DNA of 42,058 bases, from assembly GCA_018374355.1 (NCBI GenBank), contig JAHAFI010000028.1:1-42058 (forward strand), read 5' to 3'. The stretch is from Clostridiales bacterium. GTDB taxonomy: Bacteria; Bacillota; Clostridia; Lachnospirales; Lachnospiraceae. The notes under the pieces were generated by a model, which was not told the origin of the DNA, searched no databases, and saw nothing but the letters and a program-made list of their open reading frames with translations. This document shows positions 30,532 through 39,098 of the stretch, in pieces; position 1 is the first letter of the stretch, and every line of letters starts with the position of its first letter. The translations under genes and the position numbers were made by a program.

Positions 30532-31035
30532 ATGATAAAACCAAACGGACAACAAAGAATTTCCAAAACAGATACCTACTTAAATGTAGCTGAAACTTTT
30601 GCCTATAGAAGCACCTGTATCAAGCGTAAATACGGAGCCGTTATCGTCAAAGATGATGTGGTGGTGTCCACCGGTTATAACGGTTCACCCAGAGGTTACA
30701 CCAATTGCTGCGACATCGGAAAATGTCTCCGCATGGAACTGAATATGCATCAGGGTGACGGCTACGGAATCTGCCGCGCCATTCATGCAGAGCAAAATGC
30801 CCTGTTAAACTGCAGCCGGGAACAGACTATGGGGGCAGATCTATATCTGGCCGGGGTAAATCCTGACGATAATTCCGTCCACAAAGCAAAACCCTGTCCT
30901 CTGTGTGCACGGATGATCATTCAGGCGGGAATTCGAAATGTTATTATGCGTACCGGAGAAGCTCCCGATGAATATATCGTGATTCCGGCTTCTGAACTGG
31001 TGTGGCATAATCTGCCGGATAGTTCCGGCTGTTAA
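30532..31035 (+). CDS. dCMP deaminase (ComEB-like)
   Basis: This 167-residue zinc cytidine/deoxycytidylate deaminase has the first zinc motif HAEQNALL (His85 and catalytic Glu87) and the second PCPLCAR (Cys122 and Cys125). The N-terminal part has CIKRKYGAVIVKDDVVVSTG and YNGSPRGYTNCCDIG, typical of dCMP deaminases, which convert dCMP to dUMP for thymidylate synthesis. In B. subtilis the homologue is the late competence operon gene comEB; here it stands alone, with ribosome site AGAGGTG and a strong terminator. Confidence 0.92.
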   Translation: MIKPNGQQRISKTDTYLNVAETFAYRSTCIKRKYGAVIVKDDVVVSTGYNGSPRGYTNCCDIGKCLRMELNMHQGDGYGICRAIHAEQNALLNCSREQTMGADLYLAGVNPDDNSVHKAKPCPLCARMIIQAGIRNVIMRTGEAPDEYIVIPASELVWHNLPDSSGC

Positions 31036-31039
31036 TTCC

Positions 31040-31066
31040 GGCGGCAGTTTTTCTGCCGCCTTTTTT
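31040..31066 (+). terminator. Strong terminator of the dCMP deaminase gene
   Basis: GGCGGCAG and CTGCCGCC form a perfect eight-pair stem with a five-T loop, followed by six T. Confidence 0.9.
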
Positions 31067-31074
31067 ATATCCCC

Positions 31075-31120
31075 TTGACATGTGTAATAAAAAATGCTAT
31101 TATGTGTGTAACAAAAAATG
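31075..31120 (+). promoter_or_regulatory. Consensus promoter overlapped by 16-bp direct repeats
   Basis: TTGACA (31,075-31,080) and TATTAT (31,098-31,103) are separated by 17 bases. TGTGTAATAAAAAATG (31,081-31,096) fills most of the spacer and recurs as TGTGTAACAAAAAATG (31,105-31,120) just after the -10, a 24-base period with one difference. Repeats over a strong promoter are typical of operators for self-repressing operons, and the second gene downstream encodes an AbiEi-like winged-helix protein. Confidence 0.65.
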
Positions 31121-31137
31121 TCAAAGGAGGAAATACC

Positions 31138-31887
31138 ATGAACGAAACATTATACGTATCTTTTCATTCAGAGCTCAGCAGCATCACCGAAGATATTTTA
31201 GAAAAACTGGATGCACTTTTATTTGAAAACGGCTGGAAATACAGCGGTTTCCGAAACATGTATCTTCCTACGGACAAAAGAAAAAGAGATGAAGCCATGT
31301 GGCAGGTCTTACATACATTAAAACACACAAGCTGGCTGAAAGAATATAAGCCGCAGGCATTCCTTGGAAATATGACTAACGTCTGTGGGTTATCCCAGAT
31401 TGATATTTCCTCTATGTCTGAACCATCAAAAGAAAAATTTCAATACTATGAAGATTATTATCTGCGTACCGGAAAACTGCCCCATGCAATTGTTGTTGAT
31501 GAAAACCATCTCCTCAGAGACGGCTATACCGCCTATCTCTTAGCCCAAAAGTATTCTATATCTGCTGATGTCATGGAAGCATGGTCATGGCAGCCCTTGA
31601 AAAAACTGGTATACGGAAAACATGTTCGTCAGACAGACGGAACCTATCAAACCAAAGGCAGCCGGATCTACTGCTGGAATTACGAGTTAAAGCATCCGGT
31701 GCTTCCCGGAGATATTCTGAAAGTCAAGACAAAAAACGGGCTGGATTATATCTATGTAACAAACATTTGCTATGCAACAGGTATCAATGAATGTACCGCA
31801 CACCGTAAGGTAAAAAAACATATGGGGAGCCATATTTCCGACAGAACCACCAAAGATCCCGCTGAAAGCAATGAGGAAAAAGCATGA
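31138..31887 (+). CDS. Unknown protein with ParB-like DGY motif and DUF5839-like C-terminus
   Basis: I start at ATG 31138 (ribosome site AAAGGAGG), which gives 249 residues; the longer frame would include the promoter. The first 90 residues (MNETLYVSFHSELSSITEDI) match nothing I know. The middle reads LPHAIVVDENHLLRDGYTAY, resembling the 'D-x-n-D-G-x' core of ParB/sulfiredoxin-like folds. The last 80 residues (SRIYCWNYELKHPVLPGDIL, YIYVTNICYAT) resemble DUF5839-type beta domains. The stop overlaps the AbiEi-like gene by four bases. In AbiE systems the partner is the nucleotidyltransferase AbiEii; this protein has no such motifs, so it may be a different effector or toxin. Function is unassigned. 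Confidence 0.55.
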   Translation: MNETLYVSFHSELSSITEDILEKLDALLFENGWKYSGFRNMYLPTDKRKRDEAMWQVLHTLKHTSWLKEYKPQAFLGNMTNVCGLSQIDISSMSEPSKEKFQYYEDYYLRTGKLPHAIVVDENHLLRDGYTAYLLAQKYSISADVMEAWSWQPLKKLVYGKHVRQTDGTYQTKGSRIYCWNYELKHPVLPGDILKVKTKNGLDYIYVTNICYATGINECTAHRKVKKHMGSHISDRTTKDPAESNEEKA

Positions 31888-32486
31888 GAGAAGATACATA
31901 TGAAAAACTGCAGTTGACTGCAGAAAAATACAACGGATATATCCGTACAGCCGATTTATTAAATGAAGGATTCACAAACCGCCAGATAGCCTATCTGACC
32001 GCAGCGGAAAAACTCCAGAAAGTATCCCATGGCTGCTATTGGCTGCCTTATCGGAACATGCACAAGCCTTCTGACTATAAAGCTGTGGAGGTGGGGCTCG
32101 TAAACCCTAATGCAATCATCTGTGCGGACAGTGCCTGTTATTATCAGGGACTTATTTCAAAAGAACCTCCCATTTTATCCATCGCAACCCGAAGGAGTGA
32201 CCGCCATAAAATGGATATGAACTTCCCGGTAAACAGGCACTATTATTCAGAAAATCACTTTGAAAAGAAATATCTCACCGTCCAAACTACATTTGGTTCC
32301 TACCGGATTTACGGAATTGAACGAAGTGTTTGCGACTGCATACGTTTCCGCAGCGATATTTCGGATGATATTTTTTATATGATCATAGATAATTATCAGA
32401 GAACTTGTCATGACCAAAACGCCCGTCTCATGGCGTATGCCAAAATGCTGAGGATTGAAAGTAAAGTCAAAAATATACTGTGTTAG
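31884..32486 (+). CDS. AbiEi-like antitoxin/transcription regulator
   Basis: The 200-residue protein starts with a winged-helix region (EKYNGYIRTADLLNEGFTNR, then ERL-type QKVSHGCYWLP), as in the AbiEi_4 N-terminal domain. The C-terminal domain contains VGLVNPNAIICADSACYYQG, TFGSYRIYGIERSVCDCIRF and a terminal helix. AbiEi proteins repress their own operon by binding repeats in the promoter and neutralise AbiEii in type IV toxin-antitoxin systems. The order here is unusual, with the unknown gene first and AbiEi second, and no AbiEii follows. The ATGA overlap indicates coupled translation. The direct repeats at 31,081-31,120 are the likely binding sites. Confidence 0.75.
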   Translation: MREDTYEKLQLTAEKYNGYIRTADLLNEGFTNRQIAYLTAAEKLQKVSHGCYWLPYRNMHKPSDYKAVEVGLVNPNAIICADSACYYQGLISKEPPILSIATRRSDRHKMDMNFPVNRHYYSENHFEKKYLTVQTTFGSYRIYGIERSVCDCIRFRSDISDDIFYMIIDNYQRTCHDQNARLMAYAKMLRIESKVKNILC

Positions 32487-32556
32487 AGACAAAATGCTCC
32501 ATGATTGTAGATTCGTCTCTTCATGCACATCATCAACCGATGGAACCAAATTTGCA

Positions 32557-33471
32557 CTATAATCTGGTAAAAATCAGATTATGAAGCGCTTGTTTTACCT
32601 TTTCAAAATCCCCGCACTCCGGACACTGGACAGCAATAACCAATCCTTTTTCCGGAAGCACCATGCTGATCTGTCCATAAGCGCCATCTGCCCTATAAGA
32701 CGCCGGATAGGGAGACAGCCAGAACTGATATCCGTAGCCGCAGCGCCAGATATCGCCGCAGCTTTCCGTATCAATCTGTTTGGAAGTTGCTTCTTTTACC
32801 CAAGAAGGATCTACGATCTGCTCTCCTTTCCAGCAGCCATTTCCGAGGTAAAGCTGCCCCAGTTTCATCATATTGGTAAGCGTCATGAACATACCACCGC
32901 CTCCGATGGGATGTCCCTTAGGATCATGTTCCCACATGGGCCAGCCCTGTTCCAGTTTTACAAAAACCTCCTGATATAAGTATTCACTCAGCCGCATCCC
33001 TACTGCTTTTTCTACCATTCTTCCGGCAAGTATACTGTCGGCAGTAGAATATTCAAAACGCTCTCCCGGCTCTGTTTCTACAGGCTGTTTCATCATATAT
33101 GCTATATAATCAGGCATTCCTACCCCTGCTCTTCTGTCATCGTTCATAAGCAGCGGACGGTTAAACCCGCTGGACATCGTCAGCAGATGGCGGAGTTCAA
33201 TTTTCATAAGCCTCAAATCCGGATTTAAAGGCAGTGATTCCGGGAAATAATCTGCCAATCGATCATTTAAGGTCAGCTTCCCTTGATGAAGGGCAATTCC
33301 TACCGCAGTTGCCATATAGGACTTTGTATGAGAGTAAATATTTCTGGAAAGATCCGGCATAAAATGATGCTCCAGAAGAACATTCTTCTCATCAGCAACA
33401 GCAATTCCTTCTATAAACAAATTTTTTTCATCGGCATAGCGAATAAAATCCTGAAACAGTTTTTCCAACAT
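32557..33471 (-). CDS. Serine beta-lactamase-family hydrolase
   Basis: ATG 33471 follows GGAGAAGGAAAA and is preferred; the longer frame to 33,600 reads through a miniature element. The 304-residue protein is of the class C beta-lactamase/penicillin-binding esterase type. The S-x-x-K nucleophile is in NIYSHTKSYMAT, a Tyr-Ser-Thr motif (FEYSTADSILAG) occupies the Y-x-N place, and GYGYQFWLSPYPA lies near the C-terminal strand. No signal peptide is seen, so a cytoplasmic esterase or amidase role is more likely than antibiotic resistance. Its last codons form a palindrome (ATAATCTG/CAGATTAT) spanning the stop codon. Confidence 0.8.
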   Translation of the reverse strand: MLEKLFQDFIRYADEKNLFIEGIAVADEKNVLLEHHFMPDLSRNIYSHTKSYMATAVGIALHQGKLTLNDRLADYFPESLPLNPDLRLMKIELRHLLTMSSGFNRPLLMNDDRRAGVGMPDYIAYMMKQPVETEPGERFEYSTADSILAGRMVEKAVGMRLSEYLYQEVFVKLEQGWPMWEHDPKGHPIGGGGMFMTLTNMMKLGQLYLGNGCWKGEQIVDPSWVKEATSKQIDTESCGDIWRCGYGYQFWLSPYPASYRADGAYGQISMVLPEKGLVIAVQCPECGDFEKVKQALHNLIFTRL

Positions 33472-33507
33472 TTTTCCTTCTCCTTGTTCTGTAAAGTATG
33501 TCTTTCT

Positions 33508-33541
33508 GTGACTATGAAGGACAAGAGTCCTGAATAGATAC
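33508..33541. mobile_element. 34-bp miniature element flanked by an 8-bp duplication
   Basis: The unit GTGACTATGAAGGAC, a four-base centre and GTCCTGAATAGATAC is bordered by perfect octamers GTCTTTCT (33,500-33,507 and 33,542-33,549). It lies 37 bases upstream of the serine hydrolase start codon, in the leader or promoter of that gene. Confidence 0.75.
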
Positions 33542-33719
33542 GTCTTTCTATTTTTCTTTCGATTCTGTTCACAAATTTTCTTAAAAAATTTTACTTCCAT
33601 TATTTAATATATCATTTTACGTCCTATTTTTCAAAAAGATTTGTTGTTTTTGGGAATACTTCTTTTTTTAACCTCTTTAAATTCTGTTATGAATTTTAGT
33701 CTCAAAATATTCTTAATAC

Positions 33720-33748
33720 CTGACAGGAATCTGCGTTTATGCTACAAT
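33720..33748 (+). promoter_or_regulatory. Sigma-A-type promoter for the P-loop kinase gene
   Basis: CTGACA (33,720-33,725) and TACAAT (33,743-33,748) are 17 bases apart, with a TG one base before the -10 (extended -10). The start codon is 55 bases downstream, behind CAGGAGG. Confidence 0.6.
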
Positions 33749-33802
33749 AAGCACACACAAATAGATTATTTCACTTTCTCGATTCATCAGGAGGATTTCA
33801 TA

Positions 33803-34315
33803 ATGATTATTTTACTGGCCGGAGCTTCCCACACCGGAAAAACCTTATTGTCACAAAAACTGCTGGAGAAGTACAAATTCCCCTACCTTTCCATCGACCA
33901 TCTCAAGATGGGACTTATACGCAGCGGCTATACCGATCTAACCCCGGATGATGACAGGGAGCTCACCCGCTATCTCTGGCCGATTATCCGCGAAATGGTC
34001 AAAACTGCCATCGAAAACCATCAAAATCTCGTAATCGAAGGCGCTTATATCCCTTTTGACTGGAAGACAGATTTTGACGCTGAATATCTGGAACATATCC
34101 GGTATTATTGTCTTGTAATGTCAGAAGAATATATCCGGAATCATTTTTGTGATATCAAGAAACATGCCAGCGCCATTGAACATCGTGGTGATGACTCTTG
34201 GTGCACATTGGAATCTGTGCTGGCAGAAAACCTGGAAAATCTGGAGCTGTGCAGGAAATATAACTGCAGCTATCTTCTGATCAATGACGGCTATGATGTT
34301 TCCATTGAGCTTTAA
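33803..34315 (+). CDS. Small P-loop kinase-like ATPase
   Basis: ATG 33803 after CAGGAGGATTTC gives 170 residues; the upstream frame runs through the promoter and is not used. The protein begins MIILLAGASHTGKTLLSQKL, with Walker A GASHTGKT, followed by YLSIDHLKMGLIRSGYTDL, an LID-like region, and LVIEGAYIPFDW, which looks like the Walker B strand of AAA_33/adenylylsulfate- or zeta-like kinases. The substrate cannot be told; candidates are a small metabolite, nucleotide or antibiotic. It is monocistronic, with its own promoter. Confidence 0.7.
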   Translation: MIILLAGASHTGKTLLSQKLLEKYKFPYLSIDHLKMGLIRSGYTDLTPDDDRELTRYLWPIIREMVKTAIENHQNLVIEGAYIPFDWKTDFDAEYLEHIRYYCLVMSEEYIRNHFCDIKKHASAIEHRGDDSWCTLESVLAENLENLELCRKYNCSYLLINDGYDVSIEL

Positions 34316-34384
34316 CGCCTGATAACGTTTTTCAGAACAGTCAAAAACCTCGTTGCTTGCGGGAATAAATTTATCGTGTACTGC

Positions 34385-36796
34385 TTATTCTTCAATCCCG
34401 GCGGTTTCGATAATAAACTTCACGCTTCCGTTCATGTCCTTATCCCCACCGTCAAATGCATGATACGCTTTATCCGCATCCGCAACATCCGTCAGCCGCT
34501 CCAGTACATCCTGAATTCCATCTTCCATTACACTAACCAGCTGCTGGATTCCTTCCTCATCGAACTTCTTCATTCCATCTGCCAGTTCACCAGAGCCGGA
34601 TTTTAATTCTGTTGTTCCATTTTTCAGTTGTTTTCCGCCTGCTGCCAGCAGTGCCGTACCATCTTTTAGCTCATTTGCTCCGCCTGCAAGAAGAGACATT
34701 CCATTTCCCAAAGTGTTCGCACCGATTTTCAGGCTGTTTCCACCTGCAAGAAGAGCCGTGCTTCCCTGGGAAATCTGTTTTGCTCCGCTGTTTAAGGCGA
34801 TATTATTCGCAAGCAGGGCATTTGCTCCCTCTTTTACCTGCTGTGTTCCGGCTGCAAGGCTCTCTGCTCCGGCTGCAAGCTGGGAAATTCCTCCGTTCAG
34901 AGCACTGGCGCCTGACTCCAGCGCTTCCGTTCCCTGTCTTGCACTTTCGCTGCCTTCGGAGAGAGCTTTTGCCCCACCGTTCAGCGTATCATTATTTTTG
35001 CATAGTTCTTTACTTCCCGCTGCCAGTTTTCCCAATCCGCCTTTTAGTGTCTCAAAAGCATTCCCGATGCTTTCCATACTGCTTTCATCTATCATCGCTT
35101 TAGACAATTCCTGAGAGATCTGATTCAGGTTGTTTCGTGCCGTTGTCAATTGCTGGCTGATTTCTTCATTGCCGTTAACCATATGCTCCGGTATTGTCAC
35201 AGAAACATCGCCGGCATTTGTAGAAATTTCTCCAAAGCAGCTCTGTATGGCAAGTTTTTGTTCTTCTGTAAGCCCTTCTACAGAAAGCGCCTTCTGTAAA
35301 CTCTCCGCCTGCTGTGCATTTGCCGCCTGAAGCTTTTCTGCTGCCGCTTCCTGCGCCTGCCGCGTTGCTTCCTCAGACAATGCATTTACATCTGTTTCCG
35401 AAACAGAATCCAAAGCCTGGACTGCTATGTCTGCATAGCTTTTTGCTCCATTGATTCCTGACATCAGTCCCGGCAATTTCTCTGTCAGTGATTGAAACAT
35501 TTCCGCATAATTATCGATATTTCCATAAAGCTCCTGCAGTCCGCCGGACAGTTCACTGACTTTTCCTGTATAGGCTTCAATTCCTTCCTGCAGGGTTTCA
35601 GCACCTGCCTCCAGCTCTTTAGTCCCGGCTGCCAACGCAGATACACCCGTCACCAGTTCACCTTTTTTCTCATTCAACTCGTCCATTCCACTTTTCAAAT
35701 CGGCAGCTCCGGCATCCACCTGACCAATTCCCTCAGCCAGTTTGCTGACGCCTCCCGTATAAGACGTCACACCTTTTTCCAAAGTTCCGGCTCCACTTCC
35801 CAATTCTTCTATTCCTGTTACCAATTGATCGGCTCCAGCCAGCAGTTCACCCTTTTTGTCATTCATGGTGTCTATACCGGTTTTTAATTGCCCGGCTCCG
35901 TCATCTGCGCTGCTTAATCCCTCCACGAACGTATCTGCTGAAGAGTCCAATTGTTCTATCCCGTCCTGCAAAGCCTCACTTCCCTCCACCAGAGCCTTCG
36001 AGGACTCTGAGAGAGTATCCAGACTTTCCTGCAGCTCATCCATACTATCGATATCAGAAAGTCCCAGTTCATTCAGTGTTCCGGTTGTAGCTGCTGTTGC
36101 GGTCAGTGCCAGAGAAAAATTCTGCACATCTGCCGTGATTTCCACATAATCGGGAATCTTTTTATCTTCCAATCCCTTTGTCTCCGAAAGCTTTAAACTG
36201 TCTGCCAGACCCGGAAAGCCCATTCCGACTACGATATTGTTCTGTCCATCGGAAATGACTTTACCGTTCTCCACTTCCACATTTGTAAATTTTTCTGACG
36301 GGAGAATCATCCCGGTAACCATCAGAAATGGCGTACATACCTCATTTCCTTCCCCGGTTTTATTTTCATAATTAATACGGATTTTCACTTTTCCGCTTTT
36401 TCCTGCCAGCTCGGAAGGCTCAATCTCTTTTCCATCCAGAAAATACGTCATTTTTACAGAAACAGGAAGCTCCTCTTCTGTTTCCCCTTGGTAATAGATG
36501 TCATTTCCTCCGGCTTTCCATGTAATTTTCCCATTGCTATCCTGAGAGAATGTTTCCTCTCCCTTTACATTCTGAATATTGCTCAAACTGGTCTGATCGG
36601 TGAGGATATCTTCCTTTCCCGGATTTTTCAGCCAATTACTGACAATCACTTTTTCAGCATTTCCATTTTCATCCGCATTGACGTAGACGGTCTGCTCTTT
36701 TTCCGGCACTGCCGCCCAAACACTCGTTGCAGGTACGGAAACACTCAATAATATTGCTGTAGCTGCCATCATGGCCTGTACATATTTTCTTTTCAT
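34385..36796 (-). CDS. Secreted heptad-repeat (YhgE/Pip-like) partner of the MMPL exporter
   Basis: The 803-residue protein has a signal peptide (about residues 1-28, MKRKYVQAMMAATAILLSVS with cleavage after VWA). It continues with an extracellular beta region to about 230, then more than 500 residues of glycine/serine/leucine repeats of the 'L-x-x-G-x-x-x-L' kind (LAAGTKELEAGAETLQEG and many variants), as in YhgE/Pip proteins. There is no transmembrane C-terminus; it ends with GSVKFIIETAGIEE. It starts 12 bases after the MMPL gene stop, with AGGAGG, so the two are co-expressed. I infer an extracytoplasmic helical rod that works with the RND-type pump in exporting lipid-like or hydrophobic molecules. 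The exported substrate is unknown. Confidence 0.75.
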   Translation of the reverse strand: MKRKYVQAMMAATAILLSVSVPATSVWAAVPEKEQTVYVNADENGNAEKVIVSNWLKNPGKEDILTDQTSLSNIQNVKGEETFSQDSNGKITWKAGGNDIYYQGETEEELPVSVKMTYFLDGKEIEPSELAGKSGKVKIRINYENKTGEGNEVCTPFLMVTGMILPSEKFTNVEVENGKVISDGQNNIVVGMGFPGLADSLKLSETKGLEDKKIPDYVEITADVQNFSLALTATAATTGTLNELGLSDIDSMDELQESLDTLSESSKALVEGSEALQDGIEQLDSSADTFVEGLSSADDGAGQLKTGIDTMNDKKGELLAGADQLVTGIEELGSGAGTLEKGVTSYTGGVSKLAEGIGQVDAGAADLKSGMDELNEKKGELVTGVSALAAGTKELEAGAETLQEGIEAYTGKVSELSGGLQELYGNIDNYAEMFQSLTEKLPGLMSGINGAKSYADIAVQALDSVSETDVNALSEEATRQAQEAAAEKLQAANAQQAESLQKALSVEGLTEEQKLAIQSCFGEISTNAGDVSVTIPEHMVNGNEEISQQLTTARNNLNQISQELSKAMIDESSMESIGNAFETLKGGLGKLAAGSKELCKNNDTLNGGAKALSEGSESARQGTEALESGASALNGGISQLAAGAESLAAGTQQVKEGANALLANNIALNSGAKQISQGSTALLAGGNSLKIGANTLGNGMSLLAGGANELKDGTALLAAGGKQLKNGTTELKSGSGELADGMKKFDEEGIQQLVSVMEDGIQDVLERLTDVADADKAYHAFDGGDKDMNGSVKFIIETAGIEE

Positions 36797-36808
36797 GATA
36801 AATTCCTC

Positions 36809-38875
36809 CTATCTTTGTCTGAAACCTTTACTCGTTTTACAAATCAATCCATCAAACAGCCAGTACATCGCCGGTAAAAACAGCAGTACCGCACACATAC
36901 TGATCAGCGCGCCTCTGGCCATCAGAAGGCACAGGGAACTGATCATATCGATTTTTGAATAAACTCCCACACCGAAAGTTGCTGCAAAAAAGCTGAAGGC
37001 CGATACCATTACCGGACGAAGGCTGCTCTGATGGGCAATCTGAATCGATTCCCGTTTTCCCTTTCCGCTTCCCCGCTCTTTTTCATAACGGCTGGTCATC
37101 AGGATTGCATAATCTACCGTGGCGCCCAACTGAATCGTACCGATTACAATCGATGCAATAAACGGAAGTTCTGTACCTGTCAGATACGGAATTCCCATAT
37201 TGATGAAAATAGCGCCCTCGATGACCAATACCAGAATCACCGGGAGAGAAATAGATTTAAAAACAAACAGGATGATAAAAAATACTGCCAGAATAGAAAC
37301 TGCATTTACCACATTAAAATCGCGGGCGGTAATTTCAATCAGATCTTTCGTGCACGGCGCCTCACCCACCAGCATCCCGCTGGGATCGTATTTTTTCAGA
37401 ACAGTATTCAGCTCATTAATCTGATGATTTACTTCCTCCGATGCCACCTGATATTCATTCATAATCAGCATCAGCTCATAATTATCACTTTCCAGTATCT
37501 CCTTGATTTCTTCGGGAATCATGCTCTTAGGCATTGACGGTCCGATCACGCTTTCCAATCCCAAAACCTGTTTGACACCGTCAATCTTCTCCATATCTGC
37601 AATCATCTGGTATTTTTCTTTTTCAGAAATTTCATTATCCAGAAGAATCATGTGGGCGGCTCCCATTTGATACTCTTCCTGAAGCTTTGTATTCGCCTGA
37701 ATACTTTCCAGTTCCTTCGGCAGCGTGGCATCCAGATTGTAATACACCTTCGCATTCGCCTGAAAATAAGCAAAAGGAATAAATAAGATCACGAATACCA
37801 CAGCAAATAACTTATGATGTTTCACTACGAAGTCGGAAATCTTAGGAAAATCCGGGATGAACTGCCTGTGTGCTGTTTTTTCCAGCGCTTTATCAAATAT
37901 CATGATCAGGGAAGGCAGTACGGTCACACAGCAGATCACACCAAAGACAACACCTTTCGTCATTACAACTCCCAGATCCATACCAAGAGTAAAACTCATG
38001 AAGCAAAGAGCGATAAATCCTGCAATCGTAGTAATTGAACTTCCCACTACAGATTTCAAAGTAGCCGCAATCGCCTGAGCCATAGCCTCTTTATGATCCT
38101 CCTGATACATTTTCTTCTGCTCCTGATAGCTGTGCCACAAAAAAATGGAATAGTCCATGGTAACTCCAAGCTGAAGCACTGCACTTAATGCCTTTGTCAC
38201 ATAGGAAATCTCTCCGGCAATGATATTGGTTCCCATATTGCAGACAATCGCCATACCGATACTGATCAAAAATAATACCGGTATCAAATAAGTCTCCATC
38301 GTCAGCCCTAAAACAATGCAGGAAAGGAGAACTGCAATCAGTACATAAATTGCCACTTCCGATTCTGCCAGCTCTTTGGTATCCGTTACCACAGCCGACA
38401 TACCACTGAGAAAGCACTGTTTACCCGCCAAATGCCGGATATCTTGAATGGCCTCCATGGTCTCATCCGCTGAAGTGGTGCTGTCAAAGATGATAAACAT
38501 CATTGTAGAATCATCCGAGTTAAATGCCGTCCGCACTTTTTCCGGAAGCATCTCCATGGGAACACTGATGTCTGCAAAGCTGTCATACCAAACAACTTTT
38601 GCTACATGTTCCACCTGTTCTATCTGTTTTTTCAGGGATACTACTTCCTTATTTTCCATGCCTTCACATAAAAACATGGAATAGGCTCCGGTTCCAAATT
38701 CCTCCACCAGAATATCCTGCCCTTTCATCGTCTCGATATCCTCCGGCAGATAATACAGGATATCGTAATTGACTCTGGTATTGATATATCCGATTGTCGC
38801 AGGAATCAGTAAAAGAATGCTGATAATGAAAATCGGAATCCGAAATTTCACAATCTTTCTTCCCAATTTTTCCAT
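36809..38875 (-). CDS. MMPL/RND-family exporter
   Basis: ATG 38875 follows GGGAGGAAATA; the 13-codon extension lies over the operator region. The 688-residue protein has two halves, each with one membrane helix, a large outside loop and five more helices, the RND plan with about 12 membrane segments. Typical motifs are GVTMDYSIFLWHSYQEQ in the first half and GATVDYAILMTSRYE in the second; their Asp residues carry protons. Members of this MMPL group export lipids or hydrophobic compounds. The operon is expressed from a promoter covered by TetR-type operator sites and divergent to a tetR gene, so induction by a ligand of that regulator is expected. Confidence 0.88.
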   Translation of the reverse strand: MEKLGRKIVKFRIPIFIISILLLIPATIGYINTRVNYDILYYLPEDIETMKGQDILVEEFGTGAYSMFLCEGMENKEVVSLKKQIEQVEHVAKVVWYDSFADISVPMEMLPEKVRTAFNSDDSTMMFIIFDSTTSADETMEAIQDIRHLAGKQCFLSGMSAVVTDTKELAESEVAIYVLIAVLLSCIVLGLTMETYLIPVLFLISIGMAIVCNMGTNIIAGEISYVTKALSAVLQLGVTMDYSIFLWHSYQEQKKMYQEDHKEAMAQAIAATLKSVVGSSITTIAGFIALCFMSFTLGMDLGVVMTKGVVFGVICCVTVLPSLIMIFDKALEKTAHRQFIPDFPKISDFVVKHHKLFAVVFVILFIPFAYFQANAKVYYNLDATLPKELESIQANTKLQEEYQMGAAHMILLDNEISEKEKYQMIADMEKIDGVKQVLGLESVIGPSMPKSMIPEEIKEILESDNYELMLIMNEYQVASEEVNHQINELNTVLKKYDPSGMLVGEAPCTKDLIEITARDFNVVNAVSILAVFFIILFVFKSISLPVILVLVIEGAIFINMGIPYLTGTELPFIASIVIGTIQLGATVDYAILMTSRYEKERGSGKGKRESIQIAHQSSLRPVMVSAFSFFAATFGVGVYSKIDMISSLCLLMARGALISMCAVLLFLPAMYWLFDGLICKTSKGFRQR

Positions 38876-38900
38876 GATATTTCCTCCCTTTTCTATTTTA

Positions 38901-39058
38901 TGACTATCGGTCATTTATTGTTATACTCCAAAAGTGACTATTAGTCAATATTTTTATTCTATTTTTATGACTAAAAGTCATTTATATCTGTGTTTACCAT
39001 GAAAAATATAAAATGGTAAGGATTTCAATTGACTTTTGGTCAGTTAAGTTTCTATAAT
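38901..39058. promoter_or_regulatory. Divergent promoters with four TGAC-N5-GTCA operators
   Basis: Four 13-bp palindromes of the form TGAC-N5-GTCA lie at 38,901-38,913, 38,935-38,947, 38,968-38,980 and 39,030-39,042; centre spacings of 34, 33 and 62 bases keep them on roughly one face of the helix. On the minus strand TTGACT (38,948-38,943) and TATAAC (38,925-38,920), 17 apart, would drive the exporter, with the second site over its -35. On the plus strand TTGACT (39,029-39,034) and TATAAT (39,053-39,058), 18 apart, would drive tetR, with the fourth site over its -35. Confidence 0.8.
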
Positions 39059-39098
39059 ATAGATGCAGTTACTATAACTCTTTTTAAGGAGCACCTTC

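Noticed and set aside
32557..33471. Antibiotic-resistance beta-lactamase
   Set aside because: The protein lacks a signal peptide and resembles the broad class C-like esterase/peptidase family; resistance cannot be claimed.
33472..33600. N-terminal extension of the serine hydrolase
   Set aside because: It translates another copy of the same miniature element and lacks a ribosome site; ATG 33471 has one.
34700..35900. Dense short repeats (GCTCCGGCTGCAAG-like), considered as a CRISPR or satellite array
   Set aside because: They have no constant spacer length and encode the Gly/Ser/Leu heptad-type repeats of the secreted 803-residue protein.
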